From positions 1 to 62,452 of the forward strand of contig CAZZLW010000009.1 of NCBI GenBank assembly GCA_964654605.1: 62,452 nucleotides of DNA. The letters are read 5' to 3'. The position numbers and the translations under genes were made by a program. Under the pieces are notes generated by a model. The model had not been told where the DNA came from. It saw nothing but the letters and a program-made list of their open reading frames with translations, and did no database searches. Shown here piece after piece: positions 44,085 to 53,470 of the stretch. Position 1 is the stretch's first letter, and each line of letters opens with the position of its first letter. This DNA is from Raineya sp964654605. GTDB lineage: Bacteria; Bacteroidota; Bacteroidia; Cytophagales; Thermonemataceae.

Positions 44085-45164
44085 TCAGTTTGCAAGTGGT
44101 TCAATTTGCAATTTTTCTGCCAAAATGTTCAAATCAGCGACTACACTTGGCATAAGGGGAATCCCACTTTGTAATCTTTCTGTTTCGGTTTCTCTTTCAA
44201 TATCACCGGGAATAAGTACCTTTTTGCCTTCTACGGCTTTGGCATTCCGAAAAGCCTTTATCCAAATATCCATATTGCTCAGAAATTCTTCTGCGGGGCG
44301 AAACGCATCAATACGTATAGCTCCCAAAAAATGTCCTATGCCTTTGCCTACGGGATTGGTGGGTAAAGGCAAATAGCTAACAAAAGGCGGCACCCAAGAA
44401 GCATAATTTGCCCCCGAAAAAACTCCCGAAAAAATATCTACCAAAGCACCCAAGCAATAACCCTTGTGGCTTCCGTGTTCGTAATCGCTACCCAGAGGCA
44501 GTAAAGCTCCTCCTTTCTTGCGTGCTTGTGTGTCGGTGGTGATGTTGCCCTCCGCATCTTGCAACCAGCCCCAAGGAGCATTTTCGCCTTTGCGTTCCAA
44601 GATTTCAAGTTTGCCATTGGCGGCAGTAGTGGTGGCGAAATCTGCTACGAAAGGAGGCTCATTTTGGGCAGGGATAGCTACGGCTATCGGGTTGGTGCCT
44701 AAAAGCCTATCTACTGAAAAAGTAGGTGCTACCAAAGGGCTGGCATTGGTGAGGGCAATACCTATCATATTTTTCTGTAAAGCCAGCATTGCGTGGTAGC
44801 CCGCAATACCAAAATGATTAGAATTTTGCACAGCTACCCAACCTGTGCCATATATTTCTGCTTTTTGCATTGCTATTTCCATCGCTTTGGGGGCAACTAC
44901 CAAACCCACACCACTATCGCCATCAAGGGTGGCAGTAGTGAGCGTTTCGTAAATGATTTTCATTTGCGGTTGTGGGTTCAATCTTTTGGCTTCCCACAGC
45001 CTTACATAGCCCGAAAGGCGAGCTATGCCGTGAGAATCTACTCCTCGCAAATCTGCTTTGAGCAGAGCTTCAGTAGCCAATAGAGCCTCTTTTTCCGAAA
45101 ATCCTATTCTTATGAAAACACTTTGGGCAAACTGAAACAAGGTTTCGTATGAGAAAACGTGCAT
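44085..45164 (-). CDS. Ldh-family (malate/L-lactate/ureidoglycolate type) dehydrogenase
   Basis: A 359-residue NAD(P)-dependent oxidoreductase of the type-2 malate/L-lactate dehydrogenase family, not related to classical Rossmann-fold LDH. Typical motifs are LKADLRGVDSHGIARL near residue 40, VAVQNSNHFGIAGYHA, FVADFATTTAANGK, GSDYEHGSHKGY and IGHFLGAIRIDAF. The family reduces a 2-oxo acid or oxidises a 2-hydroxy acid; the substrate cannot be read from sequence. Single gene. Confidence 0.9.
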   Translation of the reverse strand: MHVFSYETLFQFAQSVFIRIGFSEKEALLATEALLKADLRGVDSHGIARLSGYVRLWEAKRLNPQPQMKIIYETLTTATLDGDSGVGLVVAPKAMEIAMQKAEIYGTGWVAVQNSNHFGIAGYHAMLALQKNMIGIALTNASPLVAPTFSVDRLLGTNPIAVAIPAQNEPPFVADFATTTAANGKLEILERKGENAPWGWLQDAEGNITTDTQARKKGGALLPLGSDYEHGSHKGYCLGALVDIFSGVFSGANYASWVPPFVSYLPLPTNPVGKGIGHFLGAIRIDAFRPAEEFLSNMDIWIKAFRNAKAVEGKKVLIPGDIERETETERLQSGIPLMPSVVADLNILAEKLQIEPLAN

Positions 45165-45256
45165 AAATTTGAAGTCCTTTTTTGAACAAATTACTGCACA
45201 AAAATCATAATTTTTGTAATTCTTATGCGAAAATTTAAGAAATTTTGAAACATCAA

Positions 45257-45287
45257 TTTGTTTTCGCTAACAATTCACCTAATTTTG
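45257..45287 (+). promoter_or_regulatory. Promoter of heptose kinase gene
   Basis: TTTG at 45257-45260, a 19-base spacer, and TAATTTTG at 45280-45287 fully match the Bacteroidota consensus. The implied leader is about 110 bases and contains the partial repeat at 45313-45360. Confidence 0.7.
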
Positions 45288-45312
45288 GGCGAATTTTATG
45301 CAAAATAGGGAA

Positions 45313-45360
45313 AAAGGAAACAAGAAGCAGGAAACAGGATTTAGAATATTGGATATTTAG
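45313..45360 (+). repeat. Partial copy D of the upstream-associated repeat
   Basis: The block aaaggaaacaagaagcagg, then aaacaggatttagaatattgg, matches the middle of the copy at 61413-61570 (minus). Both share a 14-base tandem duplication of the aggaaaca core that copies A and B lack. Like the other copies it is co-oriented with the gene it precedes. Confidence 0.65.
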
Positions 45361-45405
45361 TTTGATTTTTTGCAACAATTCTGTATCAGTATAATACATA
45401 GCCTA

Positions 45406-46389
45406 ATGAAATCGGTACAAGAAATTTTCAAAAGTTTTGAAGACCTCCGTGTGCTTGTCATTGGAGATGTGATGATAGACTCGTACTTGTGGGGTAGTGT
45501 AACCCGCATTTCTCCCGAGGCTCCTGTACCTATTCTCAATGTACAACGCCGTGAGCAACGCTTGGGAGGAGCGGCAAATGTAGCTTTGAATCTGCAATCT
45601 TTGGGAGCAAAGCCTATTTTATGCTCAGTAATTGGCAGCGATAGCGAAGCTGATAAATTTTTGCGTCTGCTTGAAATTTGTGGGCTTTCTGCCGAAGGTA
45701 TTACCCAAAGTATGCACCGCATTACCACCGTCAAGCACCGAATTTTAGCCGCTTCCCAACATCTATTGCGAATAGACTCGGAAATGGATAAGCCTATTGA
45801 TGAGGAGGAAGAAGAAGTTTTGTGGCAAAAAATTCAAACACTTTTGCCTCAAACGCAGGCTGTTATTTTTGAAGACTACGATAAAGGCGTGATTACCCCC
45901 AAACTTATTGAAAAAACCATACAGCTCGCCCGAAAATTTCATATCCCAACCATTATTGACCCCAAAAAGCGTAATTTTGATTACTACATACACTCTACCC
46001 TTTTCAAACCCAATCTAAAAGAACTAAAAGAGGGATTGAAATTAGATTTTGAAAACAATAACCTTGAAGCTATCAAAGAAGCCGTAAAAATTTTACAGCA
46101 AAAACTTGCCGCCAAATACATAATGACTACCCTTTCGGAAAAAGGAGTGCTTATCTACGCAGAAAATGAAATGCACCATATTCCCGCACATATACGCAAT
46201 ATTGCAGATGTTTCGGGAGCAGGCGATACGGTAGTAAGCGTAGCGGCTTTGTGTGTGGCTTTGCAATTGCCCGCCAAAATCATTGCCGAACTTTCCAATT
46301 TAGCAGGTGGCATTGTTTGCGAGTATCAGGGGGTTGTACCTATTCCCAAAGAAAGATTACTTGCCGAAGCTATGAAGATAATGGATTAA
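45406..46389 (+). CDS. hldA: Heptose 7-phosphate kinase (RfaE domain I, PfkB family)
   Basis: A 327-residue PfkB-type kinase, start ATG 45406. The N-terminus VLVIGDVMIDSYLWGSVTRI, then SPEAPVPILNV and RLGGAANVALNLQSLGAKP, is characteristic of the D-glycero-D-manno-heptose-7-phosphate kinase domain of RfaE/HldE. The C-terminal ADVSGAGDTVVSVAAL motif carries the catalytic Asp. It lacks the adenylyltransferase domain, so it is a stand-alone HldA. It acts after GmhA (10442-11023) in ADP-heptose synthesis. Confidence 0.92.
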   Translation: MKSVQEIFKSFEDLRVLVIGDVMIDSYLWGSVTRISPEAPVPILNVQRREQRLGGAANVALNLQSLGAKPILCSVIGSDSEADKFLRLLEICGLSAEGITQSMHRITTVKHRILAASQHLLRIDSEMDKPIDEEEEEVLWQKIQTLLPQTQAVIFEDYDKGVITPKLIEKTIQLARKFHIPTIIDPKKRNFDYYIHSTLFKPNLKELKEGLKLDFENNNLEAIKEAVKILQQKLAAKYIMTTLSEKGVLIYAENEMHHIPAHIRNIADVSGAGDTVVSVAALCVALQLPAKIIAELSNLAGGIVCEYQGVVPIPKERLLAEAMKIMD

Positions 46390-46435
46390 GTTGCTAAAAA
46401 ATCAAGCCTTGCATAGCATTTTGATTTGCTTTTTG

Positions 46436-46443
46436 TATATTTG
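46436..46443 (+). promoter_or_regulatory. -7 box upstream of frr
   Basis: TATATTTG matches the Bacteroidota -7 consensus, 23 bases before the frr ATG. The nearest TTG upstream leaves a 24-base spacer, slightly longer than usual. Confidence 0.5.
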
Positions 46444-46466
46444 CCCAAAACTAAAACATTTGCAAT

Positions 46467-47030
46467 ATGGAAGACGAAATTAAAATGTATCTGGACGAAG
46501 CCCAAGAAATGATGAAGAAAGCCGTATCCCATACGCAAAGCGAGCTTGCCAAAATAAGAGCGGGGAAAGCTATGCCCAGTATGCTTGACGGCATTTTGGT
46601 TGAATACTACGGCGTAAATATGCCCATCAACCAAGTAGCAACTATCAACACCCCCGATGCCCGAACCCTCACGATTCGTCCTTTTGAAAAAGGCTCTATT
46701 GGTGCGATTGAAAAAGCTATTAAAGATAGCGATTTGGGTATCAATCCGCAAAATAATGGCGAAATGATTATCTTAAACATTCCCCCCCTTACCGAAGAAC
46801 GCCGCAAACAGCTTGTCAAGCAAGTAAAGCACGAAATAGAAAATGGCAAAATCAGCGTGCGTAATGCCCGCAAAGAAATCAATGAGGCTTTACGCAAATT
46901 ACAAAAGGAAGGAGCCGCCGAAGATGCTATCAAAAAAGCCGAAGATAGCGTACAAAAATATACCGATAGCTATATTCACAAATTAGATGAAATAATGACC
47001 GCCAAAGAAGCCGAAATAATGAAAGTATAA
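46467..47030 (+). CDS. frr: Ribosome recycling factor
   Basis: A 187-residue protein of normal RRF length. It releases ribosomes after termination together with EF-G. Family segments LAKIRAGKAMPSMLDGI, YYGVNMPINQVATI, IRPFEKGSIGAIEKAI and NIPPLTEERRKQLVKQ are present, with the helical C-terminal arm ending in IHKLDEIMTAKEAEIMKV. Its terminator starts right after the stop. Confidence 0.97.
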   Translation: MEDEIKMYLDEAQEMMKKAVSHTQSELAKIRAGKAMPSMLDGILVEYYGVNMPINQVATINTPDARTLTIRPFEKGSIGAIEKAIKDSDLGINPQNNGEMIILNIPPLTEERRKQLVKQVKHEIENGKISVRNARKEINEALRKLQKEGAAEDAIKKAEDSVQKYTDSYIHKLDEIMTAKEAEIMKV

Positions 47031-47057
47031 AAAAAGCCGAGTTTAGCTCGGCTTTTT
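47031..47057. terminator. Terminator between frr and THX
   Basis: Perfect 11-bp arms aaaaagccgag/ctcggcttttt with loop tttag. A- and T-tracts at both sides allow it to work for frr (plus) and the convergent THX gene (minus). Confidence 0.93.
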
Positions 47058-47060
47058 GAT

Positions 47061-47186
47061 TTAGTTTTGCTTTGGTTTGTCAGAGGTAGAAGTTTCTTGT
47101 GTTTTTTTCTTTTTGCTGGGACGAGTTTTGCCATAAGTCCCACGCCAAATTTTACCTCTGCGGGTTCTGATGTCGCCTTTTCCCAT
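47061..47186 (-). CDS. 30S ribosomal protein THX
   Basis: A 41-residue, strongly basic protein: MGKGDIRTRRGKIWRGTYGK, followed by TRPSKKKK and a short tail. The N-terminal MGKGD-RT-RGKI(W)RG-YGK-RP pattern is diagnostic for bTHX, a small 30S subunit protein known from Thermus and widespread in Bacteroidota. It is short enough to be missed by length-filtered gene finding. The stop at 47061 sits directly beside the shared terminator. Confidence 0.9.
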   Translation of the reverse strand: MGKGDIRTRRGKIWRGTYGKTRPSKKKKTQETSTSDKPKQN

Positions 47187-47245
47187 ACATTTTAAGTTTT
47201 AAGGCTTCAAAATTATGAAATTTTCAGGAAAATTTGACAAAAATC

Positions 47246-47647
47246 TCAGTTTTTTTGTTTGAGCAAATCTCTAATTTCTGTAAGCAACACTTCTTGGGCT
47301 GAAGGCGGAGCAGGCTCTTCTGCCTTTTTCTTTTTGAGAGCATTTACAGCTTTTACAACCAAAAACATCACAAAAGCCACAATGATAAAATCAATCGTTA
47401 CGGTGATAAATTCGCCATATTTGATGGAAACTTCTGCCGATACTTCTTTCCCATTTTCCACAACAGCATTTTTGAGGACAATTTTCCAGTCTTTTAGGTC
47501 TTTCCCCTGCAACATACCCACCAGCGGCATTACCATACCTTGAATAAAAGCCGTAGTTACTTTGGTAAAGGCGGCTCCCATTACAAAACCCACGGCAAGG
47601 TCAATGAGATTGCCTTTGATTGCAAATTCTTTGAATTCTTTGAACAT
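47246..47647 (-). CDS. mscL: Large-conductance mechanosensitive channel
   Basis: A 133-residue inner-membrane protein forming the homopentameric pressure-release channel. It has the N-terminal FKEFAIKGNLIDLAVGFVMGAAF (helix S1 plus TM1), the periplasmic loop with a KIVLKNAVVENGK segment, TM2 (FITVTIDFIIVAFVMFLVV), and the basic/acidic C-terminal helix (EVLLTEIRDLL). All parts are complete. Confidence 0.96.
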   Translation of the reverse strand: MFKEFKEFAIKGNLIDLAVGFVMGAAFTKVTTAFIQGMVMPLVGMLQGKDLKDWKIVLKNAVVENGKEVSAEVSIKYGEFITVTIDFIIVAFVMFLVVKAVNALKKKKAEEPAPPSAQEVLLTEIRDLLKQKN

Positions 47648-47725
47648 ATACGTGATATTTTGACTATGAAAGTTTTTTCAAATATGAGAAAACTTCACAA
47701 AATCAGGAATATTTTTGAAAAATTT

Positions 47726-50149
47726 TTATGCGACCTTGGGTTCTACCTGAAAGCCTATCACCAGCACATCATCAGTTTGTGCTTCGCTTGCTTCATTTTT
47801 CCATTTTTGATGGAAAATATGCAGATATTTCTGCTGATTATCCATTGTTTTTTGATAAATCTCTGTTAGTATTTGCTGAAACTTTCTTCTACCAAGTTTT
47901 TTGGCTTTCTCGCCTCCAAACTGGTCGTGAAATCCGTCAGAAAACATATACACACTCATTGGCTCGCTAATCAGAACCTCGTGAAGTGTAAATTGTCTAT
48001 CCAAACCATAGTTAAAATCGCCCACAGGTTGATTATCACCTTTGATTTCTTGCAATTCTCCATTTCTGATAACATAAACAGGGTTCTTGGCACAAGCAAA
48101 AAGCAATTTATTTTCTTTGGGGAAATAGGCACAAGCCGTTACGTCCATACCATCAGTGGTTTGGCTATTCATTTGGTCTAGAGCTCTTATGATTTCGTTG
48201 CTTGCGATAGTGAGCAACTTATCGGGTGTTCGGGCTTGCTTTTCAAAAAAAGCCTTATTGAGCGAGGCACTGGCAATCATACTCATCAAAGCACCGGGCA
48301 CGCCGTGCCCTGTACAATCAGCGACAACAATCATACACATATCTTTCGCCTCGGCAAACCAGTAAAAATCTCCGCTTACAATATCACGAGGCAAAAATAG
48401 CACAAAATTGTTTGGTAAAAACTTGGCAATATTAGAATTAGAAGGCAAAATACCTCGCTGAATACGGCTGGCATACGTGATAGATGCCGTCATATCTTTA
48501 TTTTTCTTGTCTAGTTCTTTGTTCATTACATCAAGAGCATCTCTTTGAGCCAAAATTTCTTCTTGCTGTTGTTGCAATTCTTCATTTTGCTGATTGATTT
48601 CATCTTGCTTTTCTTTGAGTTCAAGATTTTGCTTTCCGATTTGAATGTTTTTTTCTCCAAGTTGTTTATTGAGTTTTTTGGTAATATTCAAACTTCTAAC
48701 AACAAAAAACAAAGCTCCCAAAATCACTGCCCCAATACCAAAGAGTAAGTATTGAATTTGGGTTTGTTGGCGAATGGTGGCATCTTTAAGAGCCTGCTGT
48801 TCTTTAGCTAAATCAAGGTCTTTTTGCTTACGTTCTTTCTCTACTCTCTCACTTTCAGCAATAAAGGTTTGTCTTTCGGCTTCAGCCTTTTGGCGTTCAG
48901 CTTCTGATTTTTGTTTTTCGGTTTCGGCTTTTTGCTGTGCAAGAGCCAATAGATTTTCTATTTGCTGTTTTTCGGTTTGTTGTTGGCGAATACGAGCCGC
49001 CTGCAAGGCTTTGTCTTTTTGTAATGAGGCTAATTGCTCTTTTTGCAAAGCCAATTCTTTTTCGGCTTTTTGTCTTTGCAGTTCCGACTCGCGAAGGGCA
49101 GACTCTTTGCGTTCTTGCTCAACAAGAATAGATTTTATCTCACTTTCTTTACGTTCTACGGCTATTTCCTGCTCCAAATTTTTCTGAATTTCTTGCTGAC
49201 GTTGCCGCTCTCTTTCAGCGAGAAGTTGTTGGTACTTGGTAGCATATTCTTGGGCATCTTTGTAGTTGGATTGAGCCTGATACACCATAGAAAGCACTTT
49301 GTAAGCGGCAAGTTGATTTTCAATGTCTTTATTTGCCTCTGCAATTCTACGAGCCTCGTCAGCTTTATTGATAGCCTCGTTGTTTCTATCTGAAAGGAAA
49401 TAAGCCATTGCCAAATAATTAGCGGCAGAAGCCTTGATATTGGGATTATTGGTTTTGCTGGCTATCTTGGTGGCTTCTTCAAAATAGTAATTTGCCTTTT
49501 TGTAATCTTTGATTTGCAAATAAGTAACCCCCGAATTGATATAAGTAAAAGCTTTTTTTTCATCAGAATAGCTTTTATTATCTGTTTCGGACTTATTGAT
49601 TCCTAAGGCTTTATTGAAAAATGATGCCGATTTATCTTTTTCGCCAAGTCTGCGATAAATTACGCCTAAATTGTTGTAGGTGTGAGAAAGTCCATTTTTA
49701 TCATTTTTCTTTTCATAAAGTTCCAAGAGTTCTTGATTGTAGGCAAGGGCTTTGGTGTATTGTTTGCTGTATTGTGCGTATTCAGAGCAATCTTCCAAAA
49801 CGCCTATCAAATCATCTGTTTCCTTACGATTTCGGTGATAAGAAGCAAGTTCCTCGCCTGTTTTAAGTACGCTGGCGTAATCTTGCAAGGCAATATAATT
49901 ACTCATTAGTTGTCTTTTGATAACTGCAAAGCGGCTTTTAGAATCAGTTTGAAGCGATTTTTCGTAATATTCAACAGCTTTCTTGTAAGCTTTTTGCTCT
50001 TGATAGAGGCTCGCAATCTGATACATCAACTCACTTTTTTTGGTATTGGAAGTTTCTTTTTCTAGCTTTGCCAGAAGGTCGTTGAGGCTATTTTGTGAAA
50101 AGGCAAAGTGTGTAAAAAGAAGTAATAGAAAAATAATTTTGTTTCGCAT
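47726..50149 (-). CDS. TPR-coiled-coil-transmembrane-SpoIIE phosphatase
   Basis: An 807-residue protein with the same plan as the one at 30815: signal peptide (AFSQN), TPR region (about 25-310), long charged coiled coil (about 315-460), transmembrane helix (about 465-487), second coiled coil (about 490-560), and SpoIIE/PP2C domain (about 565-800) with RDIVSGDFYWF, DCTGHGVPGALMS, TDGMDVTA, FSDGFHDQ and TDDVLVIGF. It starts 10 bases after the TonB receptor stop, so co-expression is likely. The domain order predicts periplasmic sensing and cytoplasmic dephosphorylation. Confidence 0.92.
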   Translation of the reverse strand: MRNKIIFLLLLFTHFAFSQNSLNDLLAKLEKETSNTKKSELMYQIASLYQEQKAYKKAVEYYEKSLQTDSKSRFAVIKRQLMSNYIALQDYASVLKTGEELASYHRNRKETDDLIGVLEDCSEYAQYSKQYTKALAYNQELLELYEKKNDKNGLSHTYNNLGVIYRRLGEKDKSASFFNKALGINKSETDNKSYSDEKKAFTYINSGVTYLQIKDYKKANYYFEEATKIASKTNNPNIKASAANYLAMAYFLSDRNNEAINKADEARRIAEANKDIENQLAAYKVLSMVYQAQSNYKDAQEYATKYQQLLAERERQRQQEIQKNLEQEIAVERKESEIKSILVEQERKESALRESELQRQKAEKELALQKEQLASLQKDKALQAARIRQQQTEKQQIENLLALAQQKAETEKQKSEAERQKAEAERQTFIAESERVEKERKQKDLDLAKEQQALKDATIRQQTQIQYLLFGIGAVILGALFFVVRSLNITKKLNKQLGEKNIQIGKQNLELKEKQDEINQQNEELQQQQEEILAQRDALDVMNKELDKKNKDMTASITYASRIQRGILPSNSNIAKFLPNNFVLFLPRDIVSGDFYWFAEAKDMCMIVVADCTGHGVPGALMSMIASASLNKAFFEKQARTPDKLLTIASNEIIRALDQMNSQTTDGMDVTACAYFPKENKLLFACAKNPVYVIRNGELQEIKGDNQPVGDFNYGLDRQFTLHEVLISEPMSVYMFSDGFHDQFGGEKAKKLGRRKFQQILTEIYQKTMDNQQKYLHIFHQKWKNEASEAQTDDVLVIGFQVEPKVA

Positions 50150-50159
50150 AATGTTTCAT

Positions 50160-52208
50160 TTAAGATTTCAAACGATAGGTAAGTCTGACATACAATTCCC
50201 TACCTTGCGAAGGTAGCACAATCCGACTGCTAAAATCTGTTTTCCAAGGTACAAACCATTGCCTTTGATTGAGTATATTGAAACAACCTATCCCAAAAGA
50301 AAGATTTTTGAGTAAAAAGTTATCGTAGTTGGCAAAAAGATGAATGTGCTGTTCATTGGAAAACTCTTGGGAGTCTGTTCTATCAAATAATGCATCAGCT
50401 ATTTTGAACTTATTGGTCAAATACATAAAAGTAGGACTAATAGAGAAATCCTTAGTGATTTTGATATTTCCCTGAAGAGTAAATTTGTGAGCAGGCGTAC
50501 CTGAAAAATCGGTAGGCACAAGGGGTAAGCGTTGTGCATCATTTGAAACACTCACTCTGTAAAAAGAATAACCTGCCCGCAGATAGCCCCATTTTTGCGA
50601 CCATTTGCCATCTACTTCTATACCACGCGTACCCGAATTGCCTGTATTTGCATAGTTCAACCTCGGATTATTATTGATAAGCGTATCACGACGAACAATA
50701 AAATCACGGATAAAAATATCATAAGCATTGACGGTGATAAGCAAATTATCTTTCCACTTAAACCCTGTTTCAAATTCTACTAATCGATAAGTTTCAGGTT
50801 TCATTTCTGTACCTTCTACGGCAAACTGAATGTTCTGCACGGTGGGGTTTTTGAAAGCCCCTGAATAAAGAGCTTTGAAGTGTAATTTTTCAAATGCTCT
50901 TGTAATAGCAATTCTTGGTACAAAAACTGCATTGATATTCGTATATTTATCAATTCTACCTCCTGCCGTTATATTCGCAATAGAAGACTTGATATTAGCT
51001 TCAGCAAAAGCCCCAAAGTTTGCAAAAGTAGCTCTATCTGTACCATCTCTAAAACGAATGTTGTTAATATAACGGCTGTTGTCTAAAAATCCTTCGGTAC
51101 CCAGAGTAATTGTAATATTTTCGCGTGGCTGATACAATAGATAAGAATTGGCGAGGAACCTTCTATCCAAAGTACCTGCAAAGTCCAAGACTATCACACG
51201 TCCTACTGGTTCATTGTTAGCATTATAGAAAGCCGCAGGAATATCAGTGAACGTGTAAGGATTCTGCTCTTTTACATTCAGACGAGTGTAAAGAGAAAGT
51301 TTATCCGATAAATCAAAACGATACCCTACGTTAAAATAAATGCCTCTTATATTCATCTGAGAATTGCCCAGTTGGGGTAAAGCATTGTAATAAGCATTTT
51401 GAATAAAACGAACATCTAATTTCTTGAACTTCAAGCCTACATTCACATAAGAAGTTTGAATATCTGAAAGTTGCTCATTATTTACGAAATTGTGGCGAGG
51501 GTCATCATTATACAAACCACCTATATAATTTACATCTGTCATTTTCCCTGCAAGACGAGCCGCACTAATACTTACCTCTAAACCATTGTTGAATTTGTTT
51601 AATGAATAAACTTCAATATTATTTCGCATTAAGGTTTGGGGAGAGCTAGCCCCAACAACACTCACGAAGCCAATTTCTTGATTAGAAGCAGGCATTTTAG
51701 TGATAATATTCACCACAGCAAGACCTGCCATACCTCCATAAATGGCTGAACCCGCCCCACGAATAATCTCAATTCTTTCGATATTACTAAGTGGAAATCG
51801 TTGCATCATAAAACTATACCCAAAAGAAATATCATTGATCTGTTGCCCATCTACTTGAAACAATATTTTAGCCTCATTTGCCCCATTACCTCGCACCGTA
51901 AGTACGGGTTGAATATCTAAGGCAAAATCAAAGCCGGGCACCATACGCATCACATCAAGTAAATCTTTGGCACCTGAATTACGGATTTCTTCTGCGGTAA
52001 TGAGCGTAACTATACCCGGCGTTTCTCTAAGAGTCGTAGCTTTGAAACCCGCAATAGAAACACTGGGTTCTCCTTTGTCTAAACGCTCCAATTGCAGAAG
52101 CTCGTCAAATTCTGGATTGTAAAATGTAGGAAGGGAGTCTTTTTGTGCCAAACTACAAAAAGGAGAAAATATCCAAAAGAGCAGAATAGCTTTTATGATA
52201 TAGGGCAT
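50160..52208 (-). CDS. TonB-dependent outer-membrane receptor, paired with phosphatase
   Basis: A 682-residue receptor with a signal peptide (FSPFCSLAQK). Plug domain (about 50-190): ATTLRETPGIVTLITAEEI, then VPGFDFALDIQPVLTVRG and RGAGSAIYGGMAGLAVVNI. A beta barrel follows, ending near ELYVRLTYRLKS. Like the receptor at 28496 it lacks a SusC-type N-terminal domain. The 10-base spacing to the phosphatase gene mirrors the first pair. Ligand unknown; Cir/FepA-like is the nearest guess. Confidence 0.9.
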   Translation of the reverse strand: MPYIIKAILLFWIFSPFCSLAQKDSLPTFYNPEFDELLQLERLDKGEPSVSIAGFKATTLRETPGIVTLITAEEIRNSGAKDLLDVMRMVPGFDFALDIQPVLTVRGNGANEAKILFQVDGQQINDISFGYSFMMQRFPLSNIERIEIIRGAGSAIYGGMAGLAVVNIITKMPASNQEIGFVSVVGASSPQTLMRNNIEVYSLNKFNNGLEVSISAARLAGKMTDVNYIGGLYNDDPRHNFVNNEQLSDIQTSYVNVGLKFKKLDVRFIQNAYYNALPQLGNSQMNIRGIYFNVGYRFDLSDKLSLYTRLNVKEQNPYTFTDIPAAFYNANNEPVGRVIVLDFAGTLDRRFLANSYLLYQPRENITITLGTEGFLDNSRYINNIRFRDGTDRATFANFGAFAEANIKSSIANITAGGRIDKYTNINAVFVPRIAITRAFEKLHFKALYSGAFKNPTVQNIQFAVEGTEMKPETYRLVEFETGFKWKDNLLITVNAYDIFIRDFIVRRDTLINNNPRLNYANTGNSGTRGIEVDGKWSQKWGYLRAGYSFYRVSVSNDAQRLPLVPTDFSGTPAHKFTLQGNIKITKDFSISPTFMYLTNKFKIADALFDRTDSQEFSNEQHIHLFANYDNFLLKNLSFGIGCFNILNQRQWFVPWKTDFSSRIVLPSQGRELYVRLTYRLKS

Positions 52209-52282
52209 AAGTAAATATTTTTACAATTATATGAAAAACCATACACAAATAATATTTTTTTGATGAAATATTTCTAATAAAT

Positions 52283-52316
52283 TTTGATGCAATTCCACAA
52301 AATAATTTTACATTTG
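52283..52316 (+). promoter_or_regulatory. Promoter of first lipocalin-like lipoprotein gene
   Basis: TTTG at 52283-52286, a 22-base spacer, and TACATTTG at 52309-52316 fit the consensus. The ATG is 26 bases downstream. Confidence 0.55.
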
Positions 52317-52342
52317 TAAATACGTAAAGCAAACCTTATTTT

Positions 52343-52879
52343 ATGAATATTAAAGTTATGCTATTGGGAATCTTGCACATCCTATGTATCGTAGGGTGTG
52401 ATACTAAAAAAGAACCCAAACCCGAACAACCTAATCAGCCCCAACTTACACCTCTAACACTTTCCGAAATTACAGGTACTTGGAAACTCGTAGCCGCTTC
52501 TCTCCTTGCTCCCATACCAATCTCCGATATTTATGATGTAAATAACTCTATACTTTTCAGTAGTTCTGCGGCAAGAGAAGGCTTTTGTAGTAAAAATTCC
52601 TTACTTAGTATCAATGCTGATAATACTTGCAACGAAGAGTTTATAGCCGCTACCTACAATTTTCCTAACTCCACAACCCAAAATTGCCCTGCTATTACTT
52701 ACACAGGTAATTTTACCCTTAACTCCAATACCCGAACCATTACACTCACTTTCACTAACCCTACCAATGATAAGATTTATTTTGTAAAAAGCATAGAAAA
52801 TGGCACAATGATTGTGGAATCAGAAAGTACACAAGGAGGAACCCCTTCCAAACGTTCTGTAACATATCAGAAGCAATAG
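52343..52879 (+). CDS. Lipocalin-like lipoprotein
   Basis: A 178-residue lipoprotein: hydrophobic N-terminus, lipobox IVGC with Cys19, then a Pro/Lys-rich linker. The mature domain starts with the EITGTWKLVAAS motif typical of the small lipocalin-like beta barrels abundant in Bacteroidota. Four later Cys residues could pair. Function unknown. A related, shorter gene follows downstream with its own promoter. Confidence 0.75.
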   Translation: MNIKVMLLGILHILCIVGCDTKKEPKPEQPNQPQLTPLTLSEITGTWKLVAASLLAPIPISDIYDVNNSILFSSSAAREGFCSKNSLLSINADNTCNEEFIAATYNFPNSTTQNCPAITYTGNFTLNSNTRTITLTFTNPTNDKIYFVKSIENGTMIVESESTQGGTPSKRSVTYQKQ

Positions 52880-52974
52880 AATTCATTGACGTAATATCTA
52901 CCAAAGATTAGACGACTATTTCAAGATTTACAAGAAACGCTAAACCAATTTTTCCTGAATAAGACACAAAAATA

Positions 52975-53004
52975 TTGTTTTTTAGTAGCCATTTTTTAAT
53001 TTTG
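52975..53004 (+). promoter_or_regulatory. Promoter of second lipocalin-like lipoprotein gene
   Basis: TTG at 52975-52977, a 19-base spacer, and TAATTTTG at 52997-53004, 24 bases before the ATG. Confidence 0.6.
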
Positions 53005-53027
53005 TACTATAAACTAAACCCTCTTTT

Positions 53028-53465
53028 ATGAAAAAAACAACCTACTTTGCTCTGATGCTTTTGATTGCATCGCTTGGGGTATTTTCTTGTAAGAAAAAAG
53101 ACCCTGAACCTACACCTCGCCAAAAAATTCTTGGCAAATGGAGAATGCTCTCTGGCTCTACCACCATCAGTGGAAGTACAACTCCTGCCGCTCCTTGCGA
53201 GCTTGATGACATCACAGAATTCAAGACAGGAGATGTTTATACTATTGATGAAGGTCCTACCAAGTGCGACCCAAGCGACCCACAAACCAGAACAGGAAGC
53301 TATAATCTGAATGAAGCTGGCACTACCCTCAATATCAACGACCCTTCTATTGGTATTGGTATCGCTTTTCAGGTTTTAGAACTAACCAATACGTCTCTCA
53401 AAATCAAAGCAACTAATGTGCTTGGCTTGGGAATAGATGTAGAATATACCTACCAAAAAATGTAA
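53028..53465 (+). CDS. Lipocalin-like lipoprotein
   Basis: A 145-residue lipoprotein with lipobox VFSC (Cys21) and a Lys/Pro-rich linker. The mature part opens with QKILGKWRMLSG, the usual first strand of Bacteroidota lipocalin-like domains, and ends in a final beta strand (VEYTYQKM). It resembles the preceding gene's product in plan but not closely in sequence. It has its own promoter and terminator. Confidence 0.75.
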   Translation: MKKTTYFALMLLIASLGVFSCKKKDPEPTPRQKILGKWRMLSGSTTISGSTTPAAPCELDDITEFKTGDVYTIDEGPTKCDPSDPQTRTGSYNLNEAGTTLNINDPSIGIGIAFQVLELTNTSLKIKATNVLGLGIDVEYTYQKM

Positions 53466-53470
53466 AAATG

